NCBI RefSeq assembly: GCF_024713945.1
Contig: NC_134678.1
Location: forward strand, 5,952,001 to 6,016,000
Direction of reading: 5' to 3'
Length of the DNA: 64,000 nt
Source: Dermatophagoides farinae
Lineage: Eukaryota; Arthropoda; Arachnida; Sarcoptiformes; Pyroglyphidae
The stretch's first letter is position 1. Every line of letters begins with the position of its first letter. The notes below the pieces were generated by a model. That model was not told where the DNA came from. It searched no databases and worked only from the letters and a program-made list of their open reading frames with translations. Positions 37,437 through 53,285 of this stretch are shown in pieces. Both the position numbers and the translations under genes were made by a program.

Positions 37437-38179
37437 ATTGATAATTGTTTTTAAATTAATAAATGAATGATAAATCTTTAACAAATGTCAAAACATCGAA
37501 AAAACAAATTATGAGCAACAATCATCAAATTCCTATTCAATTCTAATAGTGCCATCTTTTGTTCATGATTACAAATATTAGTCATATTGATTTTTTTATT
37601 CGATAAAATTTTAAAAAAAAAACAACAAAATTCCAATGAAAAATCATGTAACATCCATAATGACATCAATGTACAAATTGATAATGTGCAATTATATAAG
37701 GATCTATAAGATTTTTTTTTTTGGAGTCGAACATATTTAAATCAGATCATAGATATTCGTATAGCTTGTCGGTCAAATCGTATACATTTAGTCTTGATTC
37801 ATCATTGATTGTCTTTCATGATTGACATTCATTTTTAAAAAAAAGTGATGCCATTTCTAATTTTTATCATAATTGAATGATCAAAGAAGGGAATTTTCGA
37901 AGCAGCATCAAGTTTAATCTAAATCTAAATCTAAATTATGGCATGACGTGCCGCATATCGTTAGTTTTTCAATCGCGCCGTCTCGAATTTTTTTTTTCTT
38001 TTTAGTTCTGTTCAACACGAGCATATATAATTAACTGTCATTGAGCAAACTGCCTCAAAGTCAACGTTCGTCAACCACTGTCAGTAAATAAAAAGTTTTA
38101 CGTTATTGTATTAATTTGTTCGAATTTTTATTGTCCAATTTTTAAGATTATTATCAAAAAATTTTTAACAACATTCAAA
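37437..38179. promoter_or_regulatory. Divergent promoter region syntaxin 8 / enolase
   Basis: The two genes start 743 bases apart on opposite strands. On the enolase side TATATAA at 38024-38030 is a good TATA box about 150 bases before the ATG, followed by a purine/pyrimidine-mixed leader ending AACATTCAAA just before the start. The syntaxin side lacks an obvious TATA box. Confidence 0.55.
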
Positions 38180-39752
<1,573 letters not shown>

Positions 39753-42700
39753 ATTGATTTATTTTTTTCTGTCATGATTGTCAGCAATCAGTTCAAATGA
39801 TGAGTGAGTGTGAGTGTGTGTGTGTGTGTATAAGTATGCGTGATTAGCACTATTATTATTATTATTATTGAATTTTGAATTTAAATCTGAAATATTTTTT
39901 TTCAAAAATAATAATCACATAGTCAATTTCAGAAAAAAAAATTTATGGTGAAAATAAACAATTTTTTTTGGCCGGATTTAAATTGATATTATTATAAAAA
40001 AAATGATGAATAAATGGCTAGTGAAAAAAAAAATTAAAATATTTTAATGTGTCTACCCGAAGAACATACATACATAAATTATAACTTTTGAATATTTATG
40101 GATGTGTGTGTGTGTGGGTTCAGAATCCATATTCTATAGAATTTTTTTAGATATATATTTGTTTTAGTTTTCTCTTCTTTGGTTTGCCCTTTTTTTTCCC
40201 CAAATGATGATCATCTTATTCGTTTTGACGTCGTATATACGAATGATGAGTGAGAAGGTTTTATTTATATATACAATAAACAAACAATGGCAATATGATG
40301 ATGAAAACTTTAGAATAATAGTTTAGCAGAAAAAAAAGTTCCCGGCACAGAAGACAAAGACCAAAAAAAAAAAAAAAACGAAACGAAACGATTCGAAATA
40401 GTCGCCAGAATGATGATCATCACCGTTGCCGTTATTATTCATCGAAGAATGTTGTGTATTCATTCATTCTATACATCTTGGATTTTTTTTCTTTCTCTTT
40501 TTTTTCGAATTCATCCTAATTGATATGAATTATTTATTTTGATACCATTTTTAATTATAAATAATTTAGCAGAATTAAAAACACAAGTATCATCATCGAA
40601 TGCCTTACCTATGTAGATAATATGATAGTGAATGAATCGAAATCGAAATCGAATCCAAAATGAATGGAATGGAATCAAATCAGCCAACAAGCTATGTAGA
40701 GAAATGGTAAAAAGTTATAGACAGATATAAATAGACAAACAAATAGATTTTAGTCATCAGTGTGAGAATATCAACATCATTCCAACAACAGCAACAACAA
40801 CAACATCAACATTCAACAAACATTTATCATTGTCATTTATCCATATAGCAAAAGCAAGTGGAAAAAAAATTCCAAATTCTTTCATTTTCATCACTTTAGT
40901 TCAGTAAATGTGTAGGGTTTGTTTTTCATTGGCTTTCATTTTCAAATTTGAATGAAAGTTTATTGTTTCATTCGATTTTTTCATTCATTCATTCATTCAT
41001 TCATTTATTCTTAAAAGAAACGAAAAAAATTTTAACTTGGTACTTTTCTAGTTTGACGCTGACGAAAATGAATGAATCGTTGAATTGAAAAAAAGGGAAT
41101 GAAAAAAATTGGCCCGGATATGAAATAAGAGATATGAATGACATAATGATGATCAAGATGAGATGAATGAATGAGTGAATTTTTTTTAAAAACACTGACA
41201 AAGTTGAAATTTCATTTTTTTTTACACACACACACACACACATTTTTAAACATTGAATCGATATCAATAATGAAATTGATCGGCCGCAAACATCGACACA
41301 TCACTCATTCATATTTTGAATCAATTTTCTTTTTTCATGTATATAGAATATAGTTATGAATGTTTGCCACTTTTTTTGTTGTCTGACAAGTGAAATAAAT
41401 TATAACATCATAACGATAGAAAATGGAATACTTAAAAAAATTGATGATAAGTTTTTTTTGAGAGTAAAAAAAAAATGCCAAACATTATTATATAAATTCT
41501 TCATTACATATTCGTTTACATCTGCCACACACACACACACAGGAATCAGAAATTCTTTTCTTTATTGGAACATGTTGAATTCTCTCTCTCTCTTTTATTC
41601 CACCTTTAATCATCATCTTCATTATCATAATATATAATCTTATATAGGAAAATGGTAAAGCCAATAAGATTAATTATAAATAGAGACAATTTGTGTAGTT
41701 AAGAATGCAAACCATTAGCACATGATGATGATGATGATGATAATGATGAATCGTGTAGCAAGGTTCCAACTTTATTAGATGTATATAGATAGATAATGAT
41801 AAAGAATTCTGTAAACGAGAGATTCGAACACACAATGATTATGATGATCATACTAAAATGTTTTTTTTTTACATTGAACGTATCATTATAGATATTGGTA
41901 AAATATCAACAACAAACACGACAATAGAGATGTAATTACACATTTATAAGTTTACAAATGTCAACACCCAAAAATCGTTTGATGGTGATTGTCGATGTAA
42001 TTGTTGTTGTTATTGTTGTCATCATTTTATATATCAATTTTTAATAGATTTTAATTAAAGTGTATTGCATCCAGATAATGATATTCTGATCCGAATGGCT
42101 GAAACAAAAATAAATTATTATTATTCAAAATTGTATTTGAAAATTGTGAATTTCTTGGATACCTTTATTGTTTACGAAAAATATATATAGATTCTCATTT
42201 GAAGACATTATCGAAAACAAAACAAAACAAAAAAGATAGTGAGAGATAAAGAATCCAATGATACCTGTGATCGATCGAATCACATGAAATTTTTATTATT
42301 ACTAACGAAAAAAAAGTTTTGCTTTTCTTTTGATAATGATGTTGTTGATGATGATGATGATGATGTTTGTTTGTTTTAGTTTTTTTTTTCTTTTTCATTT
42401 GTTATATATCGATATATCGATGTTTGTACAAATATATATCACTCTTATTATTATATTCGAATAGATTTATTAATCACTTGGGATAGTGAAACATTGTATA
42501 TGAATGGATATAGATGGATATAAGTGTCTGTGTTGAAAATGTATAAAAAAAAGAAAATTTCAAACAGAATTAAGAATCAGGTTAGTCTGGCTAAATAGAT
42601 AGATAGATAGACAGATGGATGGATGGGTGTATTTTCATAGAATGATAATAGATAGATATAGTGATGATATAATTAAGATTCATTTGCTTCAAAACATTCA

Positions 42701-43656
42701 TCGTTTATTGTTCGTCTTTTTTGTTTTGTTTTGTTTTGTTTTTTACTCAATTTCTATTTTCTCAATTTGATAAAAATTTGTTTTGGAAAAAAAAGAGTTG
42801 AAAATTTCATCATCAACAAATATATACTTTTAAATTTGACTAACTTGGCTAAGTGTAGACACTATAGTTTCATTCATTCGTTCATTCATTCATTCATTTT
42901 TTTCTCCTCTCCATCAACACCATCACCAATCACCGACAATGAAATGAAATGAAAAAGAATTAAGAAGAAACAAAGAAAAAAAAAAGCTAAAAGCTAATTT
43001 TTCGTAAAAGCCGCAGAGAATATATTGAAACGAAAAAGTCAATGAACAATGTTTCAATGAACAACAACAACAAAAAGTGTTTGAAGAAAGAAATTGCGAA
43101 GAGAAAAAAAAATCACAAACAAAAAAGCAAAAGTTTTGTGAAATAAAAGCAAAAGGTTATGTCAAACAGGGTAAATGAAAAATGAACTAACAAACGCAAC
43201 AAACAAAAAAAAAGAAAAGAAAACTTGAATTGATTGATTGATTGATTAGTCGTCAATATTGATTCATCTTCATTCAAAGAATTTCTTTTCTAGTTTTTTT
43301 TTGCTTGATTCGACAAGCACACATATATTATATATGGTAATGTAAATAAATACTACAAGTTAACATGAAAAAGTATTTGCATCTCTCTCTTTCTTTCTCT
43401 CTTTGTAGATCAGATTTTTTGATAAATTTGATTGGCATCATCATCATCAATATATATATATATAAGTGATGTGAGAATGAATATTCGTAGTGTATGTGGC
43501 CAAAAAAAACATGATTAATGGGCCTTGTGATTTATTCATTATTATTATTATTATTATAGGTCATGATCAACTGAATTTGAGTATTCGACATTTTTTTTTT
43601 ACCAAATACAGTAGAAAAACGAATAACGTAAGTTTGTTTTAATTAAATCTATTTCT

Positions 43657-43660
<4 letters not shown>

Positions 43661-43689
<29 letters not shown>
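43661..43689. repeat. (CT)n microsatellite
   Basis: About 14 pure CT units following ATTTCTGGAT. Confidence 0.95.
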
Positions 43690-43690
<1 letters not shown>

Positions 43691-44255
43691 GATTATGTAA
43701 TAAGATTTTTTTTTATTATTTGACCATATAGCAAATATGTTTTGGTATTGATGGTGCTGGACTATATCATTGAGATGTCAAATAAAAATTGAACATACAC
43801 ACACACACACACAAAAAAAAACATATTTACTGTCCAGTTATTATTAGAATGTTTATGTGGATTTGAAAAACCAAAATAATTCGACCAACCGAATAACTAA
43901 AAAAAAAAAAAAACGACCGACCAACAAATGCTGAATTTGTATTCAGTTTTTTGTTTCATGTTTGCATGTATGTATGTATTGTATAAGAAACCCACATCAT
44001 CAAGCTATTTCGGTAATCAGTCATTAGTCGTGTATATCATATACGATCGTAAGTAATAATGGTATTTTTGTAACAAAAAACAAAAATAAAAAAAAGGGGA
44101 TCGACCAACTGACATATGAAAAAGATGTATAATGTACAAATCTAAATGTAAGATTTGGAACAAACAAAAAAAAACTGAATGAATGAACATCACAGTTTCA
44201 GTTCAACCCGCATTATTATCATCTTGTAATTTTTTTCCATGACGATAGCATGTAG

Positions 44256-44259
<4 letters not shown>

Positions 44260-44292
<33 letters not shown>
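44260..44292. repeat. (CA)n microsatellite
   Basis: About 16 pure AC units, the longest CA run in the window. Confidence 0.95.
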
Positions 44293-44296
<4 letters not shown>

Positions 44297-46618
44297 ATTC
44301 ATTCATTCACCAAAAGAGAGTCAATGTTTTATCATCATCATCATCATTCGAATCAGTGAATTATCAACAGCAGAAGAAAAAAAAACGAAATTTTCTCTTC
44401 TATTTCCTCTATGAAACATCATAGGAAATCAAGAAACAAAAAAAGGATATTCTGAATTATGAAGAATGAGAAAGCTAAATTCATCAAATCATCATAAAAT
44501 ATATTGAATTGATATACAAAAATTGTTTGAATCCATTCATATATGATCAATTTAGATGATGATGATGATGATAATATCAATGTTGATCTGTACTGATCTG
44601 ATCATCATCATTGATCATGTTTAGTGATAATGATGATGTTGTTGTTGTTGTTGTTGTTGTCATTATTATTATTATGGCTTTCAATTACAAATATTCAATG
44701 TGGTTGGAATATTTTTTTTTTTTTTGCTTTTGCTCTTGAACCATATGTATGAGATATATTATTTGTCCAATGTGTCAAAATGTCGAATAGTTTTTGTTGT
44801 TGTTGTTGTTGTTGCTGTTATTGGATTCAAGATTCTTTTATCTTTTACATTCTCTTTCAGTACAGATCTAATCTCAGAATCATATAAAATGAATATAACT
44901 TTGATATGTGTTTGTGTGTGTGTGTGTGTGTGTCCAATCATCCATTGGATTTGATTCTCATGATGAAAAAAAAACTCGGAAACATGACAAAACAAATGTA
45001 GTCATGGTTTGTTAAGCATAATTAGAAACCCAAATACACACACACACACATACACAAATACTAAAACAGATTTTGTTGCGGTTTCAATAACATCAGAACA
45101 TGAATCTCAATGTGAAAAATGGTTGAGAAAAACCAGATTTTTTTCGAGAAATCATAAAATTATGTTCTGAAAACAAAAATCATCATCATCATCATCAGAC
45201 ATAATTATGTTCAATATATCTTTATCAATAAGTGATAAATGATGTCATCATTCAATTTATATTTATACAAACAAAAAAAAAAGAAACGATGACAAAATAT
45301 CATTGTGATCTTATGCTTTTCAATAGATTCAAGATTTTGTTGATTTTAGAATTTTTAATACCATTGTTTTTTGGCTATGAAACAACAAACATTGAGGGAC
45401 ATAGAGAATTAATTGATTTTTCTTTCCACAATTATCATCAACAGTATCTATATATATGTTGTCTGGGTGTGTAGTAGATAGAATTTCAAATAGAAACGAA
45501 CAACAGAAAAAAAACCAATCAATTGTTTAAATTTGTTCAAGAATAAATTGCCATGAAAAAGTTGAAACAGAACATTTGTTGACAATTGAAGAAACTAATA
45601 CTTGGAAATGCTAAATTGAAATTCATATCGAACCATTTCTCTATTTTCTACGAATAAATTAGTCTGAAATTAAAGAAATTAAAAAATTTAAATTGAAAAT
45701 TTTTAATTTTTTTTTTTAATTTTCATTCGAAATTAAAACGACCAAAACAGAAATCATGATGAGAATAATATTTCATTTTGTTTGTTTCTCTAAATTTGAT
45801 GTTTACATTCGTAGTATGATAGTAGTTTCGATTTTTTTTTATTTCCTTACCTTTTTTTTGTTTTTCTTGATAAAAAAAAACCTTGGATCAATTTTCTGTT
45901 CCTGGTTTTTTTCCTGTTTTGTTTTGGGTACGAAAAGTCAAACGAAACAAAGTAAACATTGAGAAAAATAGAATAGATTATGGATTTTTTTTTAATATTT
46001 ATTTTTCTACACAATGAAAAACAAAAAAAAAGATAATTTTATGTATCCAACTACATTGATCATCCTGATATATTTATTATTTTGTTTGTTTGTTTGACGA
46101 TGAGAATCCAATCATTTTTGATTCATTTACCATTCATTCATTCATTTGTCATACATCACATCAATAGTTTTATTGAAATTGTTTTTTGTCATGTTATCGT
46201 ATAAATCTAATTGGAAAAAAAATTCCCATTCATCCATCCATTCGACCACATAATAATCATGATTATCATCATCATCATCATCATCATGATTCACGATGAT
46301 GATGAGGATGGTCATTCTTATTTGATTTTAATATATTACGTTATATCGTCATATATTCATTCACAATCACATCAGATATATTCTGTAATCATATATATAA
46401 TATAATACAGGTCTATTTAAAATGATTTCGATAATAGTTTTTTTTCTGTTTTCTCGTTGGTTATAAAATTAATTTCGAATTCAATCTCAATTCTACAATC
46501 TTGACTCCACAATTTGGCTGTCTTTTGATTCCAATGTGTGTGTGTGTGTGTGTGTAAGTGTGTGTGACCCCCTTTGATTACAATAATGGGGGTCACACAA
46601 CCATTCATTCATTTGATC

Positions 46619-46642
46619 GTTGCTGCTGCTGCTGCTGCTGCT
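46619..46642. repeat. (TGC)n triplet repeat
   Basis: Seven to eight TGC/GCT units. It is the only long GC-containing triplet run in this AT-rich interval and does not lie in a supported gene. Confidence 0.9.
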
Positions 46643-48234
46643 GATACTCACTTTATTCGCCCATTTAGAATTTCATGTTCCAACCTTTTTTTGTTTTTCC
46701 GTTTCTATTTTGGATAATACAATGGAATATTATATGTTTTTACCGTTTACAACCGTTCATGGTATACACATTCTTTCTCTATGTGTGTGTGTGTGTTTGT
46801 GTGTCTCTGAATATGTTTTTGGGGAAATAAAAATCTATCAAATCAGAGAATATTGGCTGCGCCCGCACACAAATTGGTATATTTGGGTGCCACACACACA
46901 CACACACACATCATTCTTTTCACTCTCTCTCGTTTTTGCACTTTTCAGTTCTTGGTCGTTTTCTTTCTTTTTTTTATTTGATTGCTATAAAAGGCGCCAG
47001 ATTATTTCTACAAACTATTTTTCTATATTTGGTTTGATGAAATCTACACACAAACAAACAAACCATACAGGTAATAAACCATCGATGTTATTATTCGATC
47101 ATCTGATATGAATGACGACATGCTACATGAATTTGAATTGAATCGAATTTAATTGATCGGTTTTTTTTCTTCATTCATTCAATCATTTGTTCAACACAAT
47201 TCGTTCAATGAGTTTTGGGCTGTTGAATTGTCTCATTGAATTTTTTTTTGTATTTATTTTTAATCAGATGAAGATAAATTTTAATGTGAAAACACACACA
47301 CACACACACAGCGAGAGCGAAGCGATCTGATGACAAAAAATGAATTTGAAGAATTTTCAAAAAAAAATAAGAAAGTTCATTAACGAATCTTTATGATATT
47401 CATTCATTCCATAATATCACGCAAACTGTCTTTTCAGATTTTATTCTTGTTTTATGATTATAAAAACAAATGAATTTGAATTTGTGGTAACAAATTTTCA
47501 TTTTTCTCTTTTTTTTCTTTCATATATCGTTTCTCGTTTTATCGTATTATTCTTGACAACGGAATCAAAATTGTGGGTATGCAATTTTGGCCAATTTTTT
47601 TCATATATTCTATTTTGTTGTTGTTGTTGAAATGATGATGATAACCTTGTGAACTTTGTCGTGTGTTTTGTGTGTGTGTGTGTGAATTCATCATATTGAA
47701 TGTAGGTGTGTGTGTGTGTGTTACTATTTTTATCCATCTGTTAACATCATCATCTGCGAAAGAATTTTCTATTATCGATTCCGGTAAATGTATTCCCATC
47801 ATCCAGATAATGATTCTTTTATTATCATCATCAACTAGCATTGAGAAAAAAAATTGATCGACATTTTAGACCCGTAATTTCTCACGATTTTCAAATATAA
47901 ATAAAAGAAAAAGATTTGTTTCGTCTGTGTCCATCATTTATCCATCCATTCATTCATTCACCAAACCACCCCTTCATTCATCATCATCATCAACTGTAGA
48001 ATTTAAAGAAAATTCATTGAAAACAAGCATATTCGTGCGAAACGAAACAAAAACAAAAAAAATTGTCACAAAAAAAGACAAATGATGCGCAATGATATAT
48101 CAAAAAGCATTATTACGGCCTAAATTTTGGCACATTTGCCCATTGCAACAACAACAACAACAACAATGTGGTAATGAAAAAATGTCCCCAAACAATCAAG
48201 CTCAATCATCAATGATGAATACGATTATCGATAA

Positions 48235-48236
<2 letters not shown>

Positions 48237-48277
<41 letters not shown>
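48237..48277 (+). repeat. (ATC)n tract inside or next to the first exon
   Basis: About 13 ATC units. If the upstream in-frame ATG at 48092 or 48182 is used they encode a polyserine run just before the signal anchor; from the ATG at 48278 they are 5' untranslated. Confidence 0.9.
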
Positions 48278-51200
48278 ATGGTGATCACAAAACGTAAACA
48301 ATCATCATCATCATGGTCATCGACATTGATCGATTTAATTATTTGGACAATCGTAATAATCATTTTATTATTAATAACAGGTAAATAAATTTTATTCAAA
48401 AACAGTTTTTACATAGCTCACACGCACATTGCATATTATTAATGGTGCTAAAAAAATTTTCATCATCATCATACCATTATCGTGATTATCGAACAATTTT
48501 CCATGTGATGATGATGATGATGATATTCATGACTTTTATTCTTGGGTTTTTGTTTGAAACAAAACAAAAAAACAAAATTACTGCCGAAAAAGATCAAATA
48601 AATTTTCGATTTTTTTCCGCTTCTCGAAAATTGAATTCGGAAAACAATCATCATCATCATTGTTATTATGCACAATTTGAAATTGCAAAATAAACCAAAA
48701 AAAAATACTAATGGCAAACAACAAACAGAAAAACAAACAAACAAACAAACTAAACATATAAAAAAAACAAGAATCAAAAATTAAAATGTTAATAATTCAT
48801 GTGTATTATGGCGAGTGAATAGAACGAATGAATGAATGAAAGAATAAAGAAAATAGAAAATTCAACAACAGAATCGACAAACAAGACTATAAAAAAATAA
48901 CAAATTTTATTTTATTTTTTTTATACGTTTTCACGTTTTTTTCCCTGTATCTTGTTTTTTATTTTTATTTTGTTTAGAATATTTAAGAATCGAATTTTGA
49001 AAACATCATCATCATGTTGAATTTACATTCGAATGCATTGAACACATACAAAAAAAAATTCATTCACATTTCCATATTTTTCTGTTTTGATGAATTCTGT
49101 GTGTGTGGGTGTGTCTGTATGAATTCAATTTTCACATCTTTTGACAATATTCAACAATTGTTTATTCATCATATTACATTACACCGTGTGTGTGGGTGTG
49201 TGTGTGCGTGTATTTCTCGATCAAATCTCCGGTTATTATACATTACCGAAAAAAATAGTCATTGAAAATAAATTATTGATAAACCTCCATATATATATAT
49301 AGATTATTATTGCTATTTGAATCTAATTTTTTTTTCTGTTTGTTTTTCAAATTGAAAATTCTTTTCTTTGTGTGTGTGTATGTGTGATCACACCGTAAAT
49401 AGAAATATGAATTTTAATAATAATCATTTCACAATTGTGAAATGATTATGTGGCCAGGATAATGTTTCGTTTCGTAGCCGGATATTATGTGTATAAGAGA
49501 GTGAGAGAAAAGAGAATGGGAGAAATCAAAAATCACATTTACAATGCATTTTGTTTTTTTTTTGACATTTTTTTTTTGCCATTCTAGAATATTCTGTTTA
49601 GTTTGTTTTAGTTTTGTTTTTAAATTCACATGTGAATTTTGTCATGTTGACAAGTGGAACAAAAAAAAAAAACTTTTTCCTGACAGGTTGATTTGCGTGA
49701 TTTGCAATTCAGATTCTGATGAGATGAAGTTGATCATCACTGTTTTTTTCCTTGTGTATCAACGTTTGTCTGCATTCTTTTTCGTTGTTGTTTGTTATTG
49801 TTTATCGTTAAAATTAATTTCTCCGTTAATTCTATTAATTATCATCAATTCAGATAGAATACACATCATTGCTCAACATATAAATCAGTAGTAATGAATG
49901 CAAAAAATATGGTTAGAAATTCTGGTAAAATGGTGTGTGTGGTCATTGTTCATTTATCAACAACAACAACAAAAAAAAAATTTTTTTTCGTCCTGGTTCC
50001 TATCTTTTATCTATTCTGCATAAATTCTTTTTTTGTTCTACTACTATAGTTTCAGATTCCGGTATTTTCGATTTGTTTGTTTTCATTTTATTTTTCATTG
50101 CTTCTTTTTTTTATTTGTTACATGTCAGGTTTAACATTAATGAATTCATTAATTATATTCATCATCATCATCATCACCACCATATATGATCAAATGAAAA
50201 TGAAAAAAGAGAGAATATATTATGATGATTGAAAAATCGTATGATTTTTTTTATATATTCAGAATGCATATGAATATGGTTTTATTCTAGCCAACAAAAA
50301 CAAAAATAATTAATTTAACATTTTGTTTTCCCTTTTCTTCTTCTTTTCCTGCATTTATTAATGTTTTTGTTCCATACATAAATGACATAAACATAAACTT
50401 TTCATTTGAGATCTGTTTTTTTTTTGTTCGTTGCCCATAGATAATGTATATCCGTTGTTTAATTTTAATGATGATGATGATAGTGATCAATACAAACAAA
50501 CAGAAAAAAAAATTTATCATTTGACAATTGTCATCAGAATGATGATGATGATTTAAATAATTTTTTCAGGATTCGGTTGGTTAATTTTTCTTCCCATATT
50601 TAAGTGATAATGATAATAACGGTTAGTAGTAGGTAAAATCATTAGTCTCAACTATGTTTGGCTCCACACATTGATCATCATTTTCGCTTCTGACAATACC
50701 CGATAATAAATGAATTGATTCAACCAAAAAAAAAAAAAAAAAAAAAAGCAAAAGCAAAAGAAAAATGAACTACTAGATATTTGAATCAGTAAATTAGCAA
50801 TGAAAGCAGAGAGGAAATTTTTTTTTTTGACTTATTTGTTTAATTAGTTAAAGTAATTAATTGTGATCTAAAGCTATACCTGTCATCATCATCATCATAA
50901 CTTATCATTATGTGGTTGATCTTTCAGTTTTTTTTCTGTACAATTTTTCATCATTTTTCATGCACATTTTGCGACAAAAATAAATCGATTATTTGTCTTC
51001 TCACTGTCGTCAATTGTAGTTGATGATGACTTTTATGGTTTTGGGTGACTAATTGACAAAAAAAAAGGAAAAAACATAAAAAACATTCCTTCCAAAGACG
51101 ACGTGTCTTCCATCCATAATATATTTGTGTCACTTCTCTTTTTCTTCTTCTTCTTCTTCTCATTGATGATCATAATGACGACACCTTGAAATGATCAGAA

Positions 51201-53250
51201 TAAAAAACTGGAAATGGAAAACTATTTTTTCTATGGTTAGGTACAAATATAAATAAGTTCTTTATCATTTATCACCATACGGTGGCTAAATATGATCAAT
51301 TTTCTTGTTGTTGATGAGGATTTCTTCGAACAAAACAAAACAAAAAACATTCGAAAAAAATATCCGTTCGGAATTCCTATCCTTATCCTTATTACTATTT
51401 ATTTTCCGACCAATTTCATCAAGTTTTCCAAGAAAGCCAATTTCATTTCATTTTTTTTTTGTTTGACCATTTATTTATCTATCATCATCGGTATTGAAGC
51501 GACAATTTCTCCTTACTTGTTTTCCGGTTGATGTGATGTAAATATAATTTTTGTTTTCTATTTATTTATTTTTTTTGTAATTTTTCTTGCAACATTTATC
51601 ATCATCAAACAAAAAACATGATGATTCATTCATTCATTCATACAGTGTAAGTTAATTGAAACATGATTTTTTCTTTGATTCAGAAAATCAAAATAAAAAA
51701 AATTACCAATTGATTGATCTATTCAAATCAATACAATCAATCAATCTCAATGATGAAAATTGAGCAATCAATTGGTTAATCAGTTTGCTAAATTAAAGAA
51801 AAAAAAATTCTTCAAAACTTTCAACACACACACACACACATACACCGACATGACACATGACATGAAAGCTTGATGAATTTTTTTTTTTGTTTTGTTTCAT
51901 TATCATGTTTAATCATAATGAATTGAATTGAATTTTTTTTTTACTTTTCTATTTTATCGATAAAATAATGGACAACAACAACAACAACAACAAAAAAAAA
52001 TGATGAACTTTCAAGTATGTGCGAGAATATAACCGACGAATATTCCGGTCCATAAACATTTTGAAAACAGACACACACACACACACAAAACGTGACTAAA
52101 ATAATGTTTATATATTTGTTATAACATCACTATCAACATGTAATCATCATTATGAACCGTGTTGGATAAATGTAATATTTTGGGCACACACACACATTAA
52201 GAGAGAGAGAGAGAAATTAAGCGGGTACACAACATTTTAACATGGGTTAATTATCATTTGATTAACAATTGTCACTTAATTAGACTAAATATTTGGTCAG
52301 GGTTACCATCATAAAATGTAATATTTTTTTCCATTTATTGGAAGAAAAAAATTGGCCCTAATTTGTTTGATCCGATTAACAACAAAAAACCGATGATGTT
52401 GATGTTTGCAATTTTATTTTTTTTCGATAATATTACTCGATAGCAGGTACAAATTTAGCTTGTTTTGAATCAATCATGTTTATTTGGTAATTACGAATAC
52501 CTTGAATACATGTGTATGTGTGTGTGTGTGTGTGGTAGTAACATTTGATGGCCCGAAATTCCGTTAATGGTAAAATCATTTTCAATTTTTAACAACCAAA
52601 AACCAAAAAAAAACAAAGCTTTTTTTCCAATACATTCATCATTGAATAAAATTATTGAATCGATAATTCAACGAATAGATTCTTTTTTTATTCTTCATAT
52701 ATCATGATTCTACAATGATTTTCAACACACACACACACACAGAGATTGTTTAACGATTATAGTATAACCGCTTGTAGAAATGTGAATTTAACACAACATC
52801 TGTCATGAAAATGAAAATGTGTGATTTTTTTTCTCATTCTTTTTCAGCAAAAAAAAAAAAAAAAAATAAGAATAACGCATACACACACACAGAGGATAAA
52901 TGGCGATAACGACCAAAAAAAAAACATGAAATTTTATATTCATTCAACACATCCGGCAATACAATGCTTTGTGGATTTTTTTTCATGCTTTGCATACACA
53001 CACACACACACACACAAACAGGAATTCTTTTTCATTTAAGAATTTCCATAGCAAAAATAAAAACCTTGACTTGTGTTGAATTCTTATTTGGTACCATTAT
53101 TGTTTTTTTTTATTAAAAATTAATTTTCATAAAAAAACAATTCATTAAATCAAATGAAAAAAATTTTTACAGAATTTTACAGAATGATGCATCAAGACAA
53201 AAGAAGGTGTAAAAAAAATGTGTGAGTGGCGGAAATCGATTCATTTTTCA

Positions 53251-53285
<35 letters not shown>

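Larger units (their letters stand above)
39753..48091. other. 8.3 kb interval without recognised genes
   Basis: Downstream of enolase and upstream of Beat-like gene 2. It contains (TG)n 39815-39829, (ATTC)n 40980-41005, (CA)n 41225-41242, (GATA)n near 42595-42612, (CT)n 43661-43689, (CA)n 44260-44292, (GTT)n 44638-44661, (GCT)n 46619-46642 and numerous (ATC)n tracts. No frame gives a plausible domain. Confidence 0.65.

Noticed and set aside
46620-47111. 163-residue plus-strand frame starting with poly-Leu
   Set aside because: The Leu run is a TGC repeat, and later parts are CA and CT repeats; no domain or splice support.
49544-50189. Hydrophobic plus-strand frames within the Beat-like gene 2 first intron
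   Set aside because: Phe/Cys/Ile-rich translation of T-rich DNA; no paralogue or splice context.
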